Origin: Ignavibacteriales bacterium
GTDB lineage: Bacteria > Bacteroidota > Ignavibacteria > Ignavibacteriales > Melioribacteraceae
Reading direction: 5' to 3'
Assembly (NCBI GenBank): GCA_003599395.1
Contig: QZJX01000098.1
Coordinates: 1-47,370, forward strand
DNA length: 47,370 nucleotides
Below, in pieces: positions 1 to 9,497 of this stretch. Position 1 is the stretch's first letter. Each line of letters begins with the position of its first letter. The notes beneath the pieces were generated by a model. The model saw only the letters and a program-made list of their open reading frames with translations, searched no databases and was not told the DNA's origin. The translations under genes were made by a program, and so were the position numbers.

Positions 1-1584
1 TAAAGGAATATCTTCCAACATCGTAATTGAAGATTTACCAACAAGATAATCCATTTCACTTCCTGCTACTACAAATTCAACATTCATACCTTGACATTTG
101 GAAACAACACTGAACATTTGATTAAAAGTAAGTTCATCCGAAGAAAAAATTACTTTATCGATTCTGTTTTCTTGAATAACTTTTTTGATGTTTTCTAAAG
201 AACCAATAACCGAAAAATTATCAATAACTTCTCCGATATCTTTGCTGCTGCTTCCGACCAATCCGATTATGTGATGAATAGAAGTCAAACTGGATTTTAA
301 TTTTTTAGTAAGTGTTAATGCTTTTTGATTTGTTCCAACAATCAGTGTTCTATTTTTCCTTTCATTTGCAGAAAGTCCGATCTTAAAAATTGTTTTAGCA
401 ATAATTCTCCAAAGTGAAAATCCCAATAACATAAATCCGAATGCAATAAGAACAACTGCTCTGCTGAATGCATATTGCTTAAGGAAGAATGTCATTGAAG
501 TTATCACCATCAATCCAACTATTAAAGAAAGTGAGCTTCTAAGAACAGAAAAACCATCCTTGCGATATGAATTCATCAGTGAAGAAATAATAATCTGAAT
601 AAATGCCGGGACGAAGTAAACAGCAGGTTTAAAAATTTCCGGGAATCCCTCCCATCTTTCATTGCTGTAAATTTCTTCGGCAAATAGAAATGAAATCGTT
701 CCAACAACCATATCAAGAATGATTGCAAGAATTACAAGCCGGTATAGATTTGAAAACGCAACGAATCTCCTAAAAAATATCGCTGCTCGTAAGATCAATT
801 CAACAATAAAGAATGACGAAAAATGTTTCCGGACAAACAGATGCATCGCGTCATAAAAAACTTTTGTCTCGTCTATACTGCTTCGCTTTGTGCTTTCACC
901 TTTATAATGAATAATCTCTGTAGTATGAACGTAATAAACTTTATAACCTTCTTTTTGAGTTCTGTAACAAAGATCTAAATCCTCACCATACATAAAAAAT
1001 TGAGGATCGAAACCTTTTGTTTTTTGATAAACTTCGCAGGTCATCATCATGAATGAACCGGAAATTGCGTCAACTTCGTAAGTTTCATCTTCGTTCAAAT
1101 AAGTGAGGTTATACTTTGCGAATAATTTACTGTTAGGGAAAATCTTACTCAAACCGGTAATTTTTGTAAACGAAGTCCACGGCCCGGGAAAACTTCTTCT
1201 GCATGCAAGTTGCAGTGTTCCATCGGGATTTAAAACTTTGCAGCCGACCATTCCCGCATCCGGAGTTGATCCCATGAAGTCTATTAATTTTGTAAAAGTG
1301 TCTTCCTTTACAATAGTATCCGGATTAATAAGAACCAAATATTTACCTGATGCAATTTCCAACGCTTGGTTATTGGCGGCACCAAATCCAACATTAGTTT
1401 TATTAGCAATTAATTTTACTTGCGGAAATCTTGATTTGACTAATTCAACACTTCCGTCATCCGAAGCGTTGTCTACAACAATAATTTCATTTTCAAATTT
1501 GGAAACAGCTTTGTGAAGCGAATCGAGAAGATTTAGAAGAAATTCCTTTACGTTATAGTTCACTATAATTATTGATAAATCCAT
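1..1584 (-). CDS. GT2 glycosyltransferase fused to a membrane and Rossmann module (partial)
   Basis: The reading frame is open from an ATG at 1584 to the window edge, giving 528 residues with no stop, so the C-terminus is missing. Residues 1 to about 220 form a GT-A, GT2-type domain (MDLSIIIVNYNV, VVDNASDDGS near 35, DxD-like NPDT near 86, GEDLDLCYR near 198), as in rhamnosyltransferase-like enzymes. About four membrane helices follow (roughly 282-393). A Rossmann-like segment begins near 405 with RTLIVGTNQKA. This second half resembles the N-terminal membrane bundle and nucleotide-binding fold of polyprenyl glycosylphosphotransferases such as the gene at 2319-3722. Whether the catalytic phosphoglycosyltransferase domain follows cannot be seen. 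It likely adds a sugar during polysaccharide assembly at the inner membrane. It starts 7 bp after the stop of the preceding GT2 gene. Confidence 0.82.
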   Translation of the reverse strand, partial: MDLSIIIVNYNVKEFLLNLLDSLHKAVSKFENEIIVVDNASDDGSVELVKSRFPQVKLIANKTNVGFGAANNQALEIASGKYLVLINPDTIVKEDTFTKLIDFMGSTPDAGMVGCKVLNPDGTLQLACRRSFPGPWTSFTKITGLSKIFPNSKLFAKYNLTYLNEDETYEVDAISGSFMMMTCEVYQKTKGFDPQFFMYGEDLDLCYRTQKEGYKVYYVHTTEIIHYKGESTKRSSIDETKVFYDAMHLFVRKHFSSFFIVELILRAAIFFRRFVAFSNLYRLVILAIILDMVVGTISFLFAEEIYSNERWEGFPEIFKPAVYFVPAFIQIIISSLMNSYRKDGFSVLRSSLSLIVGLMVITSMTFFLKQYAFSRAVVLIAFGFMLLGFSLWRIIAKTIFKIGLSANERKNRTLIVGTNQKALTLTKKLKSSLTSIHHIIGLVGSSSKDIGEVIDNFSVIGSLENIKKVIQENRIDKVIFSSDELTFNQMFSVVSKCQGMNVEFVVAGSEMDYLVGKSSITMLEDIPL

Positions 1585-1591
1585 AATCCAA

Positions 1592-2311
1592 CTAATCTAA
1601 ATATCCGAACATGCTGGCGAAACGTAATTTCCAAACCATAAATATTGCCTCATATACAATGTGCTTGGACATTTTAGAACTGCCGTCAGCTCTATCGACA
1701 AAAATGATCGGGATTTCTTTTACGCGGAAACCTTTTTTCCACGTCTTAAAATTCATTTCGATTTGGAAAGAATATCCGTTTGAGGTGATTTTATCCAGAT
1801 TGATTGATTCCAAAACTTCTCTTCTAAAACATTTAAACCCGCCTGTTGCATCATAGATCGGCATACCGGTTATAACTTTTGTGTATATGTTTGCAAAGTA
1901 ACTTAGAAGCAATCTACTCATGGGCCAGTTAACAACGTTAACACCTTTAATATATCGGCTTCCGATCACCAAATCATTTTCTTCAATTTCTCTTAAAAAA
2001 TTTTTCACTTCTTTGTGGTCATGCGAAAAATCGGCATCCATTTCCATTGCGGCATCATAACCGTTTTCAAGTGCGAATTTAAATCCACGAACATAAGCTG
2101 TCCCTAAACCTAGTTTTCCTTCGCGCTCAATCAGATGAATTTGAGGATCACTTTCCGCTAATTCAAGAACTTTCTTACCGGTTCCGTCAGGTGAATTATC
2201 GTCAACAACAAGCACATCAACTTGCGGATATTCGCTTCGTAGTAGCGGAACAAGTTTTTGTATGTTGTTCAACTCGTTATATGTTGGAATAATTATTAGT
2301 GTTTTTTTCAT
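1592..2311 (-). CDS. DPM1-like polyprenol-phosphate glycosyltransferase (GT2)
   Basis: This 239-residue GT2 protein begins MKKTLIIIPTYNE and has VVDDNSPDGT, GLGTAYVRGF and the metal-binding MDADFSHD motif. These are the hallmarks of dolichol/polyprenol-phosphate mannosyltransferase (DPM1) relatives, which transfer a sugar from a nucleotide donor to a polyprenol phosphate on the cytoplasmic face. The length matches the short DPM1 type without C-terminal GtrA-like membrane helices, so it would act as a peripheral enzyme. It lies 7 bp downstream of the phosphoglycosyltransferase gene and just upstream of the GT2 fusion, consistent with one operon. The sugar donor (mannose or glucose) cannot be told from sequence alone. 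Confidence 0.85.
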   Translation of the reverse strand: MKKTLIIIPTYNELNNIQKLVPLLRSEYPQVDVLVVDDNSPDGTGKKVLELAESDPQIHLIEREGKLGLGTAYVRGFKFALENGYDAAMEMDADFSHDHKEVKNFLREIEENDLVIGSRYIKGVNVVNWPMSRLLLSYFANIYTKVITGMPIYDATGGFKCFRREVLESINLDKITSNGYSFQIEMNFKTWKKGFRVKEIPIIFVDRADGSSKMSKHIVYEAIFMVWKLRFASMFGYLD

Positions 2312-2318
2312 GATTCAC

Positions 2319-3722
2319 CTATTCGTAATGACCTTTTCCAAAGAGTACGACAAAAACTGTTCTAAAAATTATTTTAAGATCCATGCGAAGGGACATATTT
2401 TCGATATAAAAAAGATCATAGCGCAATTTGGCTTTTACATCTTCAATCGATTCATCGTACTTGTGTTTAACTTGTGCCCATCCTGTTATTCCCGGACGAA
2501 CTCTTAATCTTCTTTTATAAAGTGGAATTTCTTCGGCTAACTTTTCAACAAAAAAAGGTCGTTCCGGTCTTGGACCCACAAAACTCATTTCTCCTTTCAA
2601 TACATTTATTACTTGAGGAATTTCATCCAATCTTAGTTTACGCATTATTCTTCCTACTCTTGTAATTCTTGGATCATCTTTCATGGACCATATTGGTCCG
2701 GAAACTTTCTCCGCGTCATTTATCATTGAACGGAATTTATAAATTTTAAAAACCTTTCCATTCAATCCACTTCTTTCTTGCTTGTAAAAAATTGGACCTT
2801 TACTATCAAGTTTAATTGCAATCGCAGTCAATAATGTTAAAGGTGCTGTAAAAACTAAAAACGCTAAGGAAATTCCGATATCCATCAACCGTTTAATTTT
2901 CTTTTCCCATTCGGGCATTAATTGCGGCATGATATCAATCAGTGGGAAACCATAAATTTGTGTTGTTCTCGCCTGTCCGCTAATAATTTCATAAAGGTCC
3001 GGGACAATCTTTATACCAATATCTAAACCATCGGTAAGTTCAATCACTTTCAGAAAAATGTCTTCTTCGTGATGTTCCAATCCAATGATAATTTCTTTAG
3101 CTTGATAGTTTTCAACTACACTTCTGAGATTCTCTGTCGTGTCAATTACTTTTATACCGAGATGTTCTTTTCCTACATTTTCTTTTTTCACGGCAACGTA
3201 AGCTTTAACATCTATTCCGAGTCCACGGTGATTTGCGATAGAATTATGAATTCGATGAGCTTTTTCGTTGAAGCCAATTATTAAGGCGTTTCTTCTCCCT
3301 AGACCTTTAATAAGAATATTTCGCTGAATACTTCTAACGGAAATTCGACCGATAGAAACGTAAACAAAGAAGATAGCCCAATATACTATAATCATGTATC
3401 GTGTATTTGAAGCTACATTGTGGGACATGTCGTCGTAGTATATAAGAAAGAACAAAATGAAAATTCCGAAGAACGCAGTCTTGAATAGCAAAGTGATTTC
3501 ATCAAACCGAGAATATGCAAACCATGTTCGATACATTCCGACAAAAATGAAAAGTATCAACCAATAAAAGTAAACAGCAAACATCGGGAATAAGAATGCA
3601 GGTTCGGAAAAAAGTTCAAACCAACCCGTTTCAACTCTTATAAGAAAAAACGTAGCCCATGCAGCATTGATGGTTAAAAAATCTACAATGAGAACTAATA
3701 TTTTTTCTAATCTTTTATTCAA
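2319..3722 (-). CDS. Initiating polyprenyl-phosphate glycosylphosphotransferase (WbaP/WcaJ type)
   Basis: This 467-residue protein transfers a sugar-1-phosphate to undecaprenyl phosphate, the first committed step of repeat-unit synthesis. Four N-terminal helices (about 10-120) are followed by a Rossmann-like segment (RNALIIGFNEKA) and a further hydrophobic helix (MDIGISLAFLVFTAPLTL). The catalytic domain then shows KFRSM, LRLDEIPQ, SFVGPRPE and RPGITGWAQV, the diagnostic motifs of the family. The length is normal. The start is a TTG at 3722-3720 overlapping the TGA stop of the upstream flavoprotein gene (TTGA). No early in-frame ATG offers an alternative, so I accept it. Glucose or galactose specificity cannot be assigned. 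Confidence 0.92.
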   Translation of the reverse strand: MNKRLEKILVLIVDFLTINAAWATFFLIRVETGWFELFSEPAFLFPMFAVYFYWLILFIFVGMYRTWFAYSRFDEITLLFKTAFFGIFILFFLIYYDDMSHNVASNTRYMIIVYWAIFFVYVSIGRISVRSIQRNILIKGLGRRNALIIGFNEKAHRIHNSIANHRGLGIDVKAYVAVKKENVGKEHLGIKVIDTTENLRSVVENYQAKEIIIGLEHHEEDIFLKVIELTDGLDIGIKIVPDLYEIISGQARTTQIYGFPLIDIMPQLMPEWEKKIKRLMDIGISLAFLVFTAPLTLLTAIAIKLDSKGPIFYKQERSGLNGKVFKIYKFRSMINDAEKVSGPIWSMKDDPRITRVGRIMRKLRLDEIPQVINVLKGEMSFVGPRPERPFFVEKLAEEIPLYKRRLRVRPGITGWAQVKHKYDESIEDVKAKLRYDLFYIENMSLRMDLKIIFRTVFVVLFGKGHYE

Positions 3723-4921
3723 TTAACTACCTGTGAATAATATTTTTCCGCGACATATTTACCAATTGATAGTGATGATGTTGCTGCCGGTGACGGAGCA
3801 TTACAAACATGAATAATATTCTTTTGTTCAACAAAGTAGAAGTCATCAACTAATCCACCGGTCTTGTTACATGCTTGAGCACGAACACCAGCTCCACCTT
3901 GAATCAAATCATCTTTCTGAATTTCGGGAATCAATCTTTGCAAAGCTTTCACAAATGCATCTTTGTTGAAAGATCTGAAGAATTCACCGAATCCGGTTTT
4001 CCAATATTTCGCTGCAACTTTTTGAAATCCGGGCCAAGTTAAACTTTCAAAAGTATCTTTTATATCCAAACTATATTTTGAATAACCTTCTCGCTTAAAT
4101 GAAAAAACTGCATTAGGACCACACTCAACTTCACCGTTAATCATTCTTGTAAAATGAACTCCAAGAAACGGAAAAGCCGGATCGGGAACCGGGTATATTA
4201 AATTGTTTACCAAATTCTTTTTATGATTCTTTAATTTATAATATTCCCCTCTAAACGGGATAATTCTTATATCAAGATCAGGTTTGGTTAACATTGCTAT
4301 TCTATCGGATTGTAAACCTGCACATGTTATAAGAAATCTGGTATCAATTTCAAAATGATCACATATCACAGAAATTCTGTTATTGTCTTGTTGAATATTT
4401 TTTACTTCCGAATTAAATTTTATTTCACCACCAAGTTCAAGGATTCGTTCACTTAACTTTACTGAAACCTCTAAGAAATCTATAATTCCCGTTTGCGGAA
4501 CGAAAACTCCTTTAATTCCATTAACGTGAGGTTCCTTTTCTTTAAGTTCGTCTTTTGTTAGAAAAGTTAATCCTTTTAATCCATTTTCCAATCCACGCTG
4601 ATAAATTTTTTCAAGCTGCACAAGTTCGGATTCTGAAACTGCAACAATCACTTTTCCACAAATTTGGTAGTTAATGTTATTCTCATCACAAAAGTTCAAT
4701 AGTAAATCATAACCTCGTTTACAATTGATTGCTTTTAAACTTCCCGGATTATAATAAATTCCCGAATGAATAACGCCGCTGTTATTTCCCGTTTGATGCT
4801 TAGCAACTTCGCTTTCTTTTTCAATCAGTAATAATTTAGTACCCGGTTTCTCTTTAAGAATAGTATAAGCGGTTGCTAAACCTACAATCCCGGCACCTAT
4901 GATTGTGATGTCATACATCAT
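3719..4921 (-). CDS. lhgO: L-2-hydroxyglutarate oxidase/dehydrogenase-like FAD protein
   Basis: This DAO-superfamily flavoprotein has about 400 residues. It has an N-terminal dinucleotide fold (DITIIGAGIVGLA), the LhgO-type signature HQTGNNSGVIHSGIYY near residues 45-60 and a C-terminal FAD loop (GGAGVRAQA). Family members oxidise L-2-hydroxyglutarate to 2-oxoglutarate and pass electrons to the membrane quinone pool. I choose the ATG at 4921, which forms a TAATG junction with the stop of the preceding GT2 gene, over an in-frame ATG 21 bp further upstream. The upstream choice would put seven residues before the canonical flavin fold. Its place between polysaccharide genes is odd: it may only be carried along, or it may act on a different hydroxy-acid here. 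Confidence 0.85.
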   Translation of the reverse strand: MMYDITIIGAGIVGLATAYTILKEKPGTKLLLIEKESEVAKHQTGNNSGVIHSGIYYNPGSLKAINCKRGYDLLLNFCDENNINYQICGKVIVAVSESELVQLEKIYQRGLENGLKGLTFLTKDELKEKEPHVNGIKGVFVPQTGIIDFLEVSVKLSERILELGGEIKFNSEVKNIQQDNNRISVICDHFEIDTRFLITCAGLQSDRIAMLTKPDLDIRIIPFRGEYYKLKNHKKNLVNNLIYPVPDPAFPFLGVHFTRMINGEVECGPNAVFSFKREGYSKYSLDIKDTFESLTWPGFQKVAAKYWKTGFGEFFRSFNKDAFVKALQRLIPEIQKDDLIQGGAGVRAQACNKTGGLVDDFYFVEQKNIIHVCNAPSPAATSSLSIGKYVAEKYYSQVVN

Positions 4922-6081
4922 TAACGTTCTGTTTTTTCCCAAACATATGAATGCTTATTTGAAAAAAATTTATAGACCCCTATTGTTATTGCAATATTTG
5001 CTGCTACAAAAAAGAATGGTAACGAAAATATCGAAATTCGAACTTTTATTGAATTAAGGAACCAACCAATAAGTGATAATGATATAAAAATAATTTGTGC
5101 TATTAATAAATAATTAGCCACTAAATAACTATTGCTAAGAAAAATACTTGTGACGAATAAAAGAACAAAAAATAAAGGAGAAAACCATCTCAGCACTTTA
5201 TGAGAAATAAAAGCATAGCTAATTAAAATTTTTCTTCCAAAAAGTAATTGAGAAAAATAGACGAGAGTTTGAAGATTTGTCGCAGCGAATCTAACTTTCC
5301 TATTAAATTCAGAAATAACATTCTTCCCAACTTCTTCAAACGCAAGAGCGTCTTCTCGATAAACAAATTTATAATTCTTTTTCAATACGTTTAAAGAATG
5401 ATAAAGATCGTCTGTTACCGGTGTTTGGATGGGAAGTAATTCAACTAAATTACTCCTTATTGCATAAATGCCGCCGTTGGCACCAATTAAAATTCCGCAT
5501 CTACCCTCTGCACGCTTGATGAATGTTTCATAATTCCAATACTTAACTTCTTCCACACTTTGATTATCAACTATTTCATTATCAGTAAGAACTAATCGTC
5601 CACAAACCCCACCTATTCGTTTATCATCAAAATATGGCATCAACTTATTAAGAGCGTCTTTATCAAAGTTGGTATTTGCATCTGAAAAAACGATTATCTC
5701 ATTCGAGACCAGTTTTATAAGATCATTCAGGACAGCAGCTTTACCTCTTCGTTCCTCAAATAAATGGACCTGAAGCCATGAATATTTTTCAGCTGACTTT
5801 AATAAAATTTCATTTGTTTTGTCCGATGAACAGTCAGAGCCTATTAGAACTTCTAACTGGTCAAAATTATAGTTTAGAGAAGCAATATTCTCTATTCTAT
5901 TTTCAATTACTTTTTCTTCATTGTAAGCAGAGATTACAATACTAGCAGAGATAGATTTGCCTGGTAATTCATTTTTCTTGAAAGATTTTGAGATTAAGAA
6001 AATAGAAATCGGATAGAGCACATAAGTTTGGAAAACAACTAAGAAACTTATTATAAAAATAACGATAAAAATTAAGTTCAA
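4921..6081 (-). CDS. Membrane-bound GT2 glycosyltransferase
   Basis: This 386-residue inner-membrane glycosyltransferase resembles processive or hyaluronan-synthase-like GT2 enzymes. An N-terminal helix (about 3-25) precedes a GT-A domain with VISAYNEEKVI, IGSDCSSDKT, the metal-binding VFSDANT and an acceptor-side PVTDDLYH segment. An RKVRFA motif follows, in the position of the QxxRW-type motif. Three or four C-terminal helices (about 285-375) close the protein. It probably extends a lipid-linked oligosaccharide on the cytoplasmic side. A 96-bp gap separates it from the upstream GT4 gene, and it shares a TAATG junction with the downstream lhgO-like gene. Donor and linkage are unknown. Confidence 0.85.
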   Translation of the reverse strand: MNLIFIVIFIISFLVVFQTYVLYPISIFLISKSFKKNELPGKSISASIVISAYNEEKVIENRIENIASLNYNFDQLEVLIGSDCSSDKTNEILLKSAEKYSWLQVHLFEERRGKAAVLNDLIKLVSNEIIVFSDANTNFDKDALNKLMPYFDDKRIGGVCGRLVLTDNEIVDNQSVEEVKYWNYETFIKRAEGRCGILIGANGGIYAIRSNLVELLPIQTPVTDDLYHSLNVLKKNYKFVYREDALAFEEVGKNVISEFNRKVRFAATNLQTLVYFSQLLFGRKILISYAFISHKVLRWFSPLFFVLLFVTSIFLSNSYLVANYLLIAQIIFISLSLIGWFLNSIKVRISIFSLPFFFVAANIAITIGVYKFFSNKHSYVWEKTER

Positions 6082-6177
6082 GATAGTATTCTATTTAATT
6101 AGTGATTTAACAGTCTTAAATATATAGTTAATAGTTAAATTTTACCGGAAATTACTTAGATAAATTTTAGAAGAAAA

Positions 6178-7293
6178 TCATTTCAGCTTGTTGATTGTGT
6201 TCACAAATTGTTTTGAAGATTTTATATAATCATATTTCCGGGCATGTTCTAATCCTTTGAGTTTATATTCCTCATAATATTTTGAATCGGAAAACATTTT
6301 TTTAATTTCTTCAACAAATCTATCAATATTATTCGGTGGTAGAAGAACAGCGGCATCTCCCAAAACTTCCGGAAGTGATGTTGTATCTGAGGAAATTACC
6401 GGAATTCCCGATTGCATAGCTTCTATTGGCGGAATTCCAAAACCCTCATAAAACGAAGGGAATAAAAACAAGTATGCTAAATTATAGATTTTGGGCAGAT
6501 CCTCATCGGAGACAAAATTTATGTAAATAATTTTTCCATTGGAATTTTCTGCTCTTTGTTGAATGTCACTATAGCCAAATCCTTGTCTTCCAATTACAAC
6601 TATCGGAATGGTGATATTATCATTTTCTAATTTATTTGCGATTTCAAAAAGTCCAGAAATATTTTTTCTTTTTTCAATTACGCCTACATAAAGTAAAAAT
6701 TTTCGGGGTAAATTATATTTGGTATGAAGATCCGCTTTTTCAGCCGTACTTAGGTGGCGTTGTTGAAATTTCTTCTCCGCACTTGTATAGATTACTTGCA
6801 ATTTAGCTTTTGTGATGGGATAAAATCTAACAATATCACTTTTTGAAAACTCCGATGCTGTAATGATTACATCTGCATTACGAAATGTAATGGGAAGCAA
6901 AATACCCAGATATATTCTGTATGAAATGGGATAAAATTCTTTTTTTGCTTTTTGTATTATATCGTGGACAACAGTAATTGTTTTTGTTTTGCGAATTTTT
7001 AAAAACGGCAGCAAAATATTACATGTAAAGAAGACGTCTATTTTATATTTCTTTATTTCAGACGGAAGAATAAAATTTAACCATAATGCCGAATAAATTT
7101 TATCCGGTAACCAACTATCTTTAACAGGAATTCTCTTGTAAAATTTTGTATCTATCAATGTTTCGTCATTGATGAAAACATAATACTCATTTTCTAAATC
7201 AATCTTTGGTATTCCATCGATTAAATTTTTTAGATACCTGCCAACCCCGGTCATTTTTCTATCTAACACTCTAGCATCAATACCAATTTTCAT
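6178..7293 (-). CDS. GT4 family glycosyltransferase (GT-B fold)
   Basis: This 371-residue protein has the GT-B arrangement of GT4 retaining glycosyltransferases. The N-terminal half starts MKIGIDARVLDRKMTGVGRY, the usual acceptor-domain opening. The C-terminal half carries LLYVGVIEKRKN and the nucleotide-sugar EX7E motif within PSFYEGFGIPPIEAMQSG. There is no membrane helix, so it is likely a cytosolic or peripheral enzyme that adds a mannose- or glucose-type residue to the lipid-linked repeat unit. The length is typical. It follows the GT2 gene at 7299-8207 by 5 bp and is therefore probably cotranscribed. Substrate not assignable. Confidence 0.88.
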   Translation of the reverse strand: MKIGIDARVLDRKMTGVGRYLKNLIDGIPKIDLENEYYVFINDETLIDTKFYKRIPVKDSWLPDKIYSALWLNFILPSEIKKYKIDVFFTCNILLPFLKIRKTKTITVVHDIIQKAKKEFYPISYRIYLGILLPITFRNADVIITASEFSKSDIVRFYPITKAKLQVIYTSAEKKFQQRHLSTAEKADLHTKYNLPRKFLLYVGVIEKRKNISGLFEIANKLENDNITIPIVVIGRQGFGYSDIQQRAENSNGKIIYINFVSDEDLPKIYNLAYLFLFPSFYEGFGIPPIEAMQSGIPVISSDTTSLPEVLGDAAVLLPPNNIDRFVEEIKKMFSDSKYYEEYKLKGLEHARKYDYIKSSKQFVNTINKLK

Positions 7294-7298
7294 AATAA

Positions 7299-8207
7299 TT
7301 ATCCAAGTGGTTCGGTTAATTTCCCAAATTTATTCCTTTTAAAATCCGCAAATGCCCTTTTTACAACCCTCGCTACTTCATTATTCTTAAAAGCATCGAC
7401 AAAGTTTAACTTAAGGCAAAAGGTAATTTTTAGATAAAGATGTGTAATTATGTAAATGGGTCCAAAATTTTTCTTCGAAAAATATAGTCTATTCCGAGTA
7501 GTGTAATAGAGTGGGAGCAGGCTATTATCTTTTTTTGTTGTAGCATTAACTTTGTGATAAATCAAACTATCTTTTACTACTAGATTCTTTTTATTGATCC
7601 GGTTTGTTCGGAAACTAAAGTCAGTATCTTCTAAATAGAGAAAATAATTTTCATCTAAATACCCTATCTCATGAATTAGGCTTTTATGAAATAACATGCA
7701 ACAGCCAGAAACAAACTGTACATACATATCCTCCCGAACATCCGATACATCATTATTAAAATGATGAGCAAAACCAGAACCTCTTAACTTAGAAATTCTT
7801 CCACCAGCAGCCCAAACTTTTTTTCTATCATGATAATAACATATTACTGGTGTAAGAATTCCAATTGAAGCGTTGTACTTAGATATAAGTTTTGTTAAAA
7901 AATCAGGCTCAACTATTGTATCATTATTCAGAAGACAAATAAATTCTGACTCTAAACCTAAAGCCTTCTTTATCCCGACATTATTTCCACCAGCAAAGCC
8001 CAGATTTTCATTTGTTCTCACAAGTGAAATTCTTTCGTCGGATGTGAAGTTTTCAATTAACAATTCATAATTCTTTGTCTCGGAGAGGTTATCAACTATT
8101 ATAATCGAAAAATTCTTGTGATCAATTTTTTTCAAAGAATTAACACACTCAATTGTATCGGATGTGCTATTATAATTAACCAGTATTATGCAGACCGAGT
8201 CTATCAT
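7299..8207 (-). CDS. GT2 glycosyltransferase, rhamnosyltransferase-like
   Basis: This 302-residue GT2 enzyme starts MIDSVCIILVNYNS. It has the donor-binding IIVDNLSE, the NEN(L)GFAGGNNVGIK segment, a DxD-like LLNNDT and the acceptor-side YLEDTDFSFR motif. This combination is typical of the WcaA/rhamnosyltransferase branch that builds O-antigen or exopolysaccharide units. No membrane helices are evident. It sits 7 bp after the polymerase gene and 5 bp before the GT4 gene, so translation is probably coupled within one operon. The sugar it transfers is not known. Confidence 0.87.
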   Translation of the reverse strand: MIDSVCIILVNYNSTSDTIECVNSLKKIDHKNFSIIIVDNLSETKNYELLIENFTSDERISLVRTNENLGFAGGNNVGIKKALGLESEFICLLNNDTIVEPDFLTKLISKYNASIGILTPVICYYHDRKKVWAAGGRISKLRGSGFAHHFNNDVSDVREDMYVQFVSGCCMLFHKSLIHEIGYLDENYFLYLEDTDFSFRTNRINKKNLVVKDSLIYHKVNATTKKDNSLLPLYYTTRNRLYFSKKNFGPIYIITHLYLKITFCLKLNFVDAFKNNEVARVVKRAFADFKRNKFGKLTEPLG

Positions 8208-8214
8208 AAAAAAA

Positions 8215-9486
8215 CTAAACCGTATTTTCTGCTAAAGTAGGTTTTTTCGGATTATTCCTAATAATTTGCTGCATAAGGAGTATAATAGCAACTGAAAATA
8301 CAAAATGCAGTAGCCCTAGAAAATTATTAAAGAATGAAAACATCATTACAAATACCGCAACTGAGTATAGAGTCACAGTTGTTATGTTAGGATTCTGCTT
8401 CATTCTATAATAACTTATTGCACAAACCAGACCAAGGAAGAGCGGAATTATACTTAATCCAAATACTCCAAAATCTCTGTAAAAATCCCAGAACATTGTG
8501 TACGTGTTATAACCACTAATTAAGAAAGGGTAATCATTTAAATGCAAATACTCGCTTAATACTCTCTTTGTACCTGTAAGTGAGAATAAATAATTAAATG
8601 TATAATATCCAAAAGAATGTTCTTCAAGTCTAGCAACAGCGCGTGCAAAATTTTCAACATTCATCACCAAATACATATATGGTTCAGTGAGAATAGCATA
8701 CTTAATATCAAATTTCATTTGCGAATAGTAATAAAGAAAATTGGCAGCAAACTTACTCCACCTTATTAAATTTACCGCAAAAACAAATGCTGCAAGCGTA
8801 CCTGAAAAAATTATAAATTTTCGAAATGTCAAGATGTATGACGAAAAATAGACAAATACCATAGACATGGTGACAAATAAAATAAGATTAAATCGCTGTA
8901 GTAGAAAGAAGTACAATATAAAAGTGATCAAGCCTAGAAAAACTAATAGTATCTTCTTGCCAGTATTTTCTTTTACTAACACAAAAAATTCGACAATTAA
9001 AAACAACACTACTGGAGCGAGGTGGATTAACATTCCTAACCCAAACACGCCAAAATATACACGAGATTCCGAGGGTCTGGCATGAAAAATTGGTATAAAT
9101 CCTTCAAAAAAAACGTTCCCCCAATAAGCAACAAAATAAATTGAGAAAACGATCAATATTAATCTAAAGAATAAGACTTCATCGTATCGAAATTCTCTTA
9201 TTTTATCTCGCACGGTATTCTTTGGGAAAAGATTCTTATCAATAAACAAAACAAATGCAATGTATAATCCTAATAAGAACGAGAAAATGCTAATACCTAT
9301 CATCAGCCAACTAAAACCACTAAAATCTGTCTGAAGACGGCTGAACTTGAGATCCGCTAAACCAATTACTAAGGCCCAAATAGCTACAAAAATTTTGGAA
9401 GGTGAAAACACATCCTTTTCTTTATTTGAAAAAGTGAAAAGTACTATAACAAATACGATAAACGCTATAAAGGAAACTAATGTCAT
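8215..9486 (-). CDS. O-antigen/oligosaccharide repeat-unit polymerase (Wzy-like)
   Basis: This 423-residue protein is almost entirely hydrophobic, with about eleven or twelve predicted membrane helices and a larger loop in the second half (around EPYMYLVMNVENFARAV through the SGYNTYTMFWDFYRDFG stretch). Wzy polymerases are poorly conserved, so the call rests on topology, length, the periplasmic-loop pattern with Arg and aromatic residues, and position. It lies between the flippase and glycosyltransferase genes in a locus that also has Wza and Wzz. It would join lipid-linked repeat units in the periplasm. It begins 11 bp after the flippase stop. Confidence 0.78.
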   Translation of the reverse strand: MTLVSFIAFIVFVIVLFTFSNKEKDVFSPSKIFVAIWALVIGLADLKFSRLQTDFSGFSWLMIGISIFSFLLGLYIAFVLFIDKNLFPKNTVRDKIREFRYDEVLFFRLILIVFSIYFVAYWGNVFFEGFIPIFHARPSESRVYFGVFGLGMLIHLAPVVLFLIVEFFVLVKENTGKKILLVFLGLITFILYFFLLQRFNLILFVTMSMVFVYFSSYILTFRKFIIFSGTLAAFVFAVNLIRWSKFAANFLYYYSQMKFDIKYAILTEPYMYLVMNVENFARAVARLEEHSFGYYTFNYLFSLTGTKRVLSEYLHLNDYPFLISGYNTYTMFWDFYRDFGVFGLSIIPLFLGLVCAISYYRMKQNPNITTVTLYSVAVFVMMFSFFNNFLGLLHFVFSVAIILLMQQIIRNNPKKPTLAENTV

Positions 9487-9497
9487 TTATTTATTTT

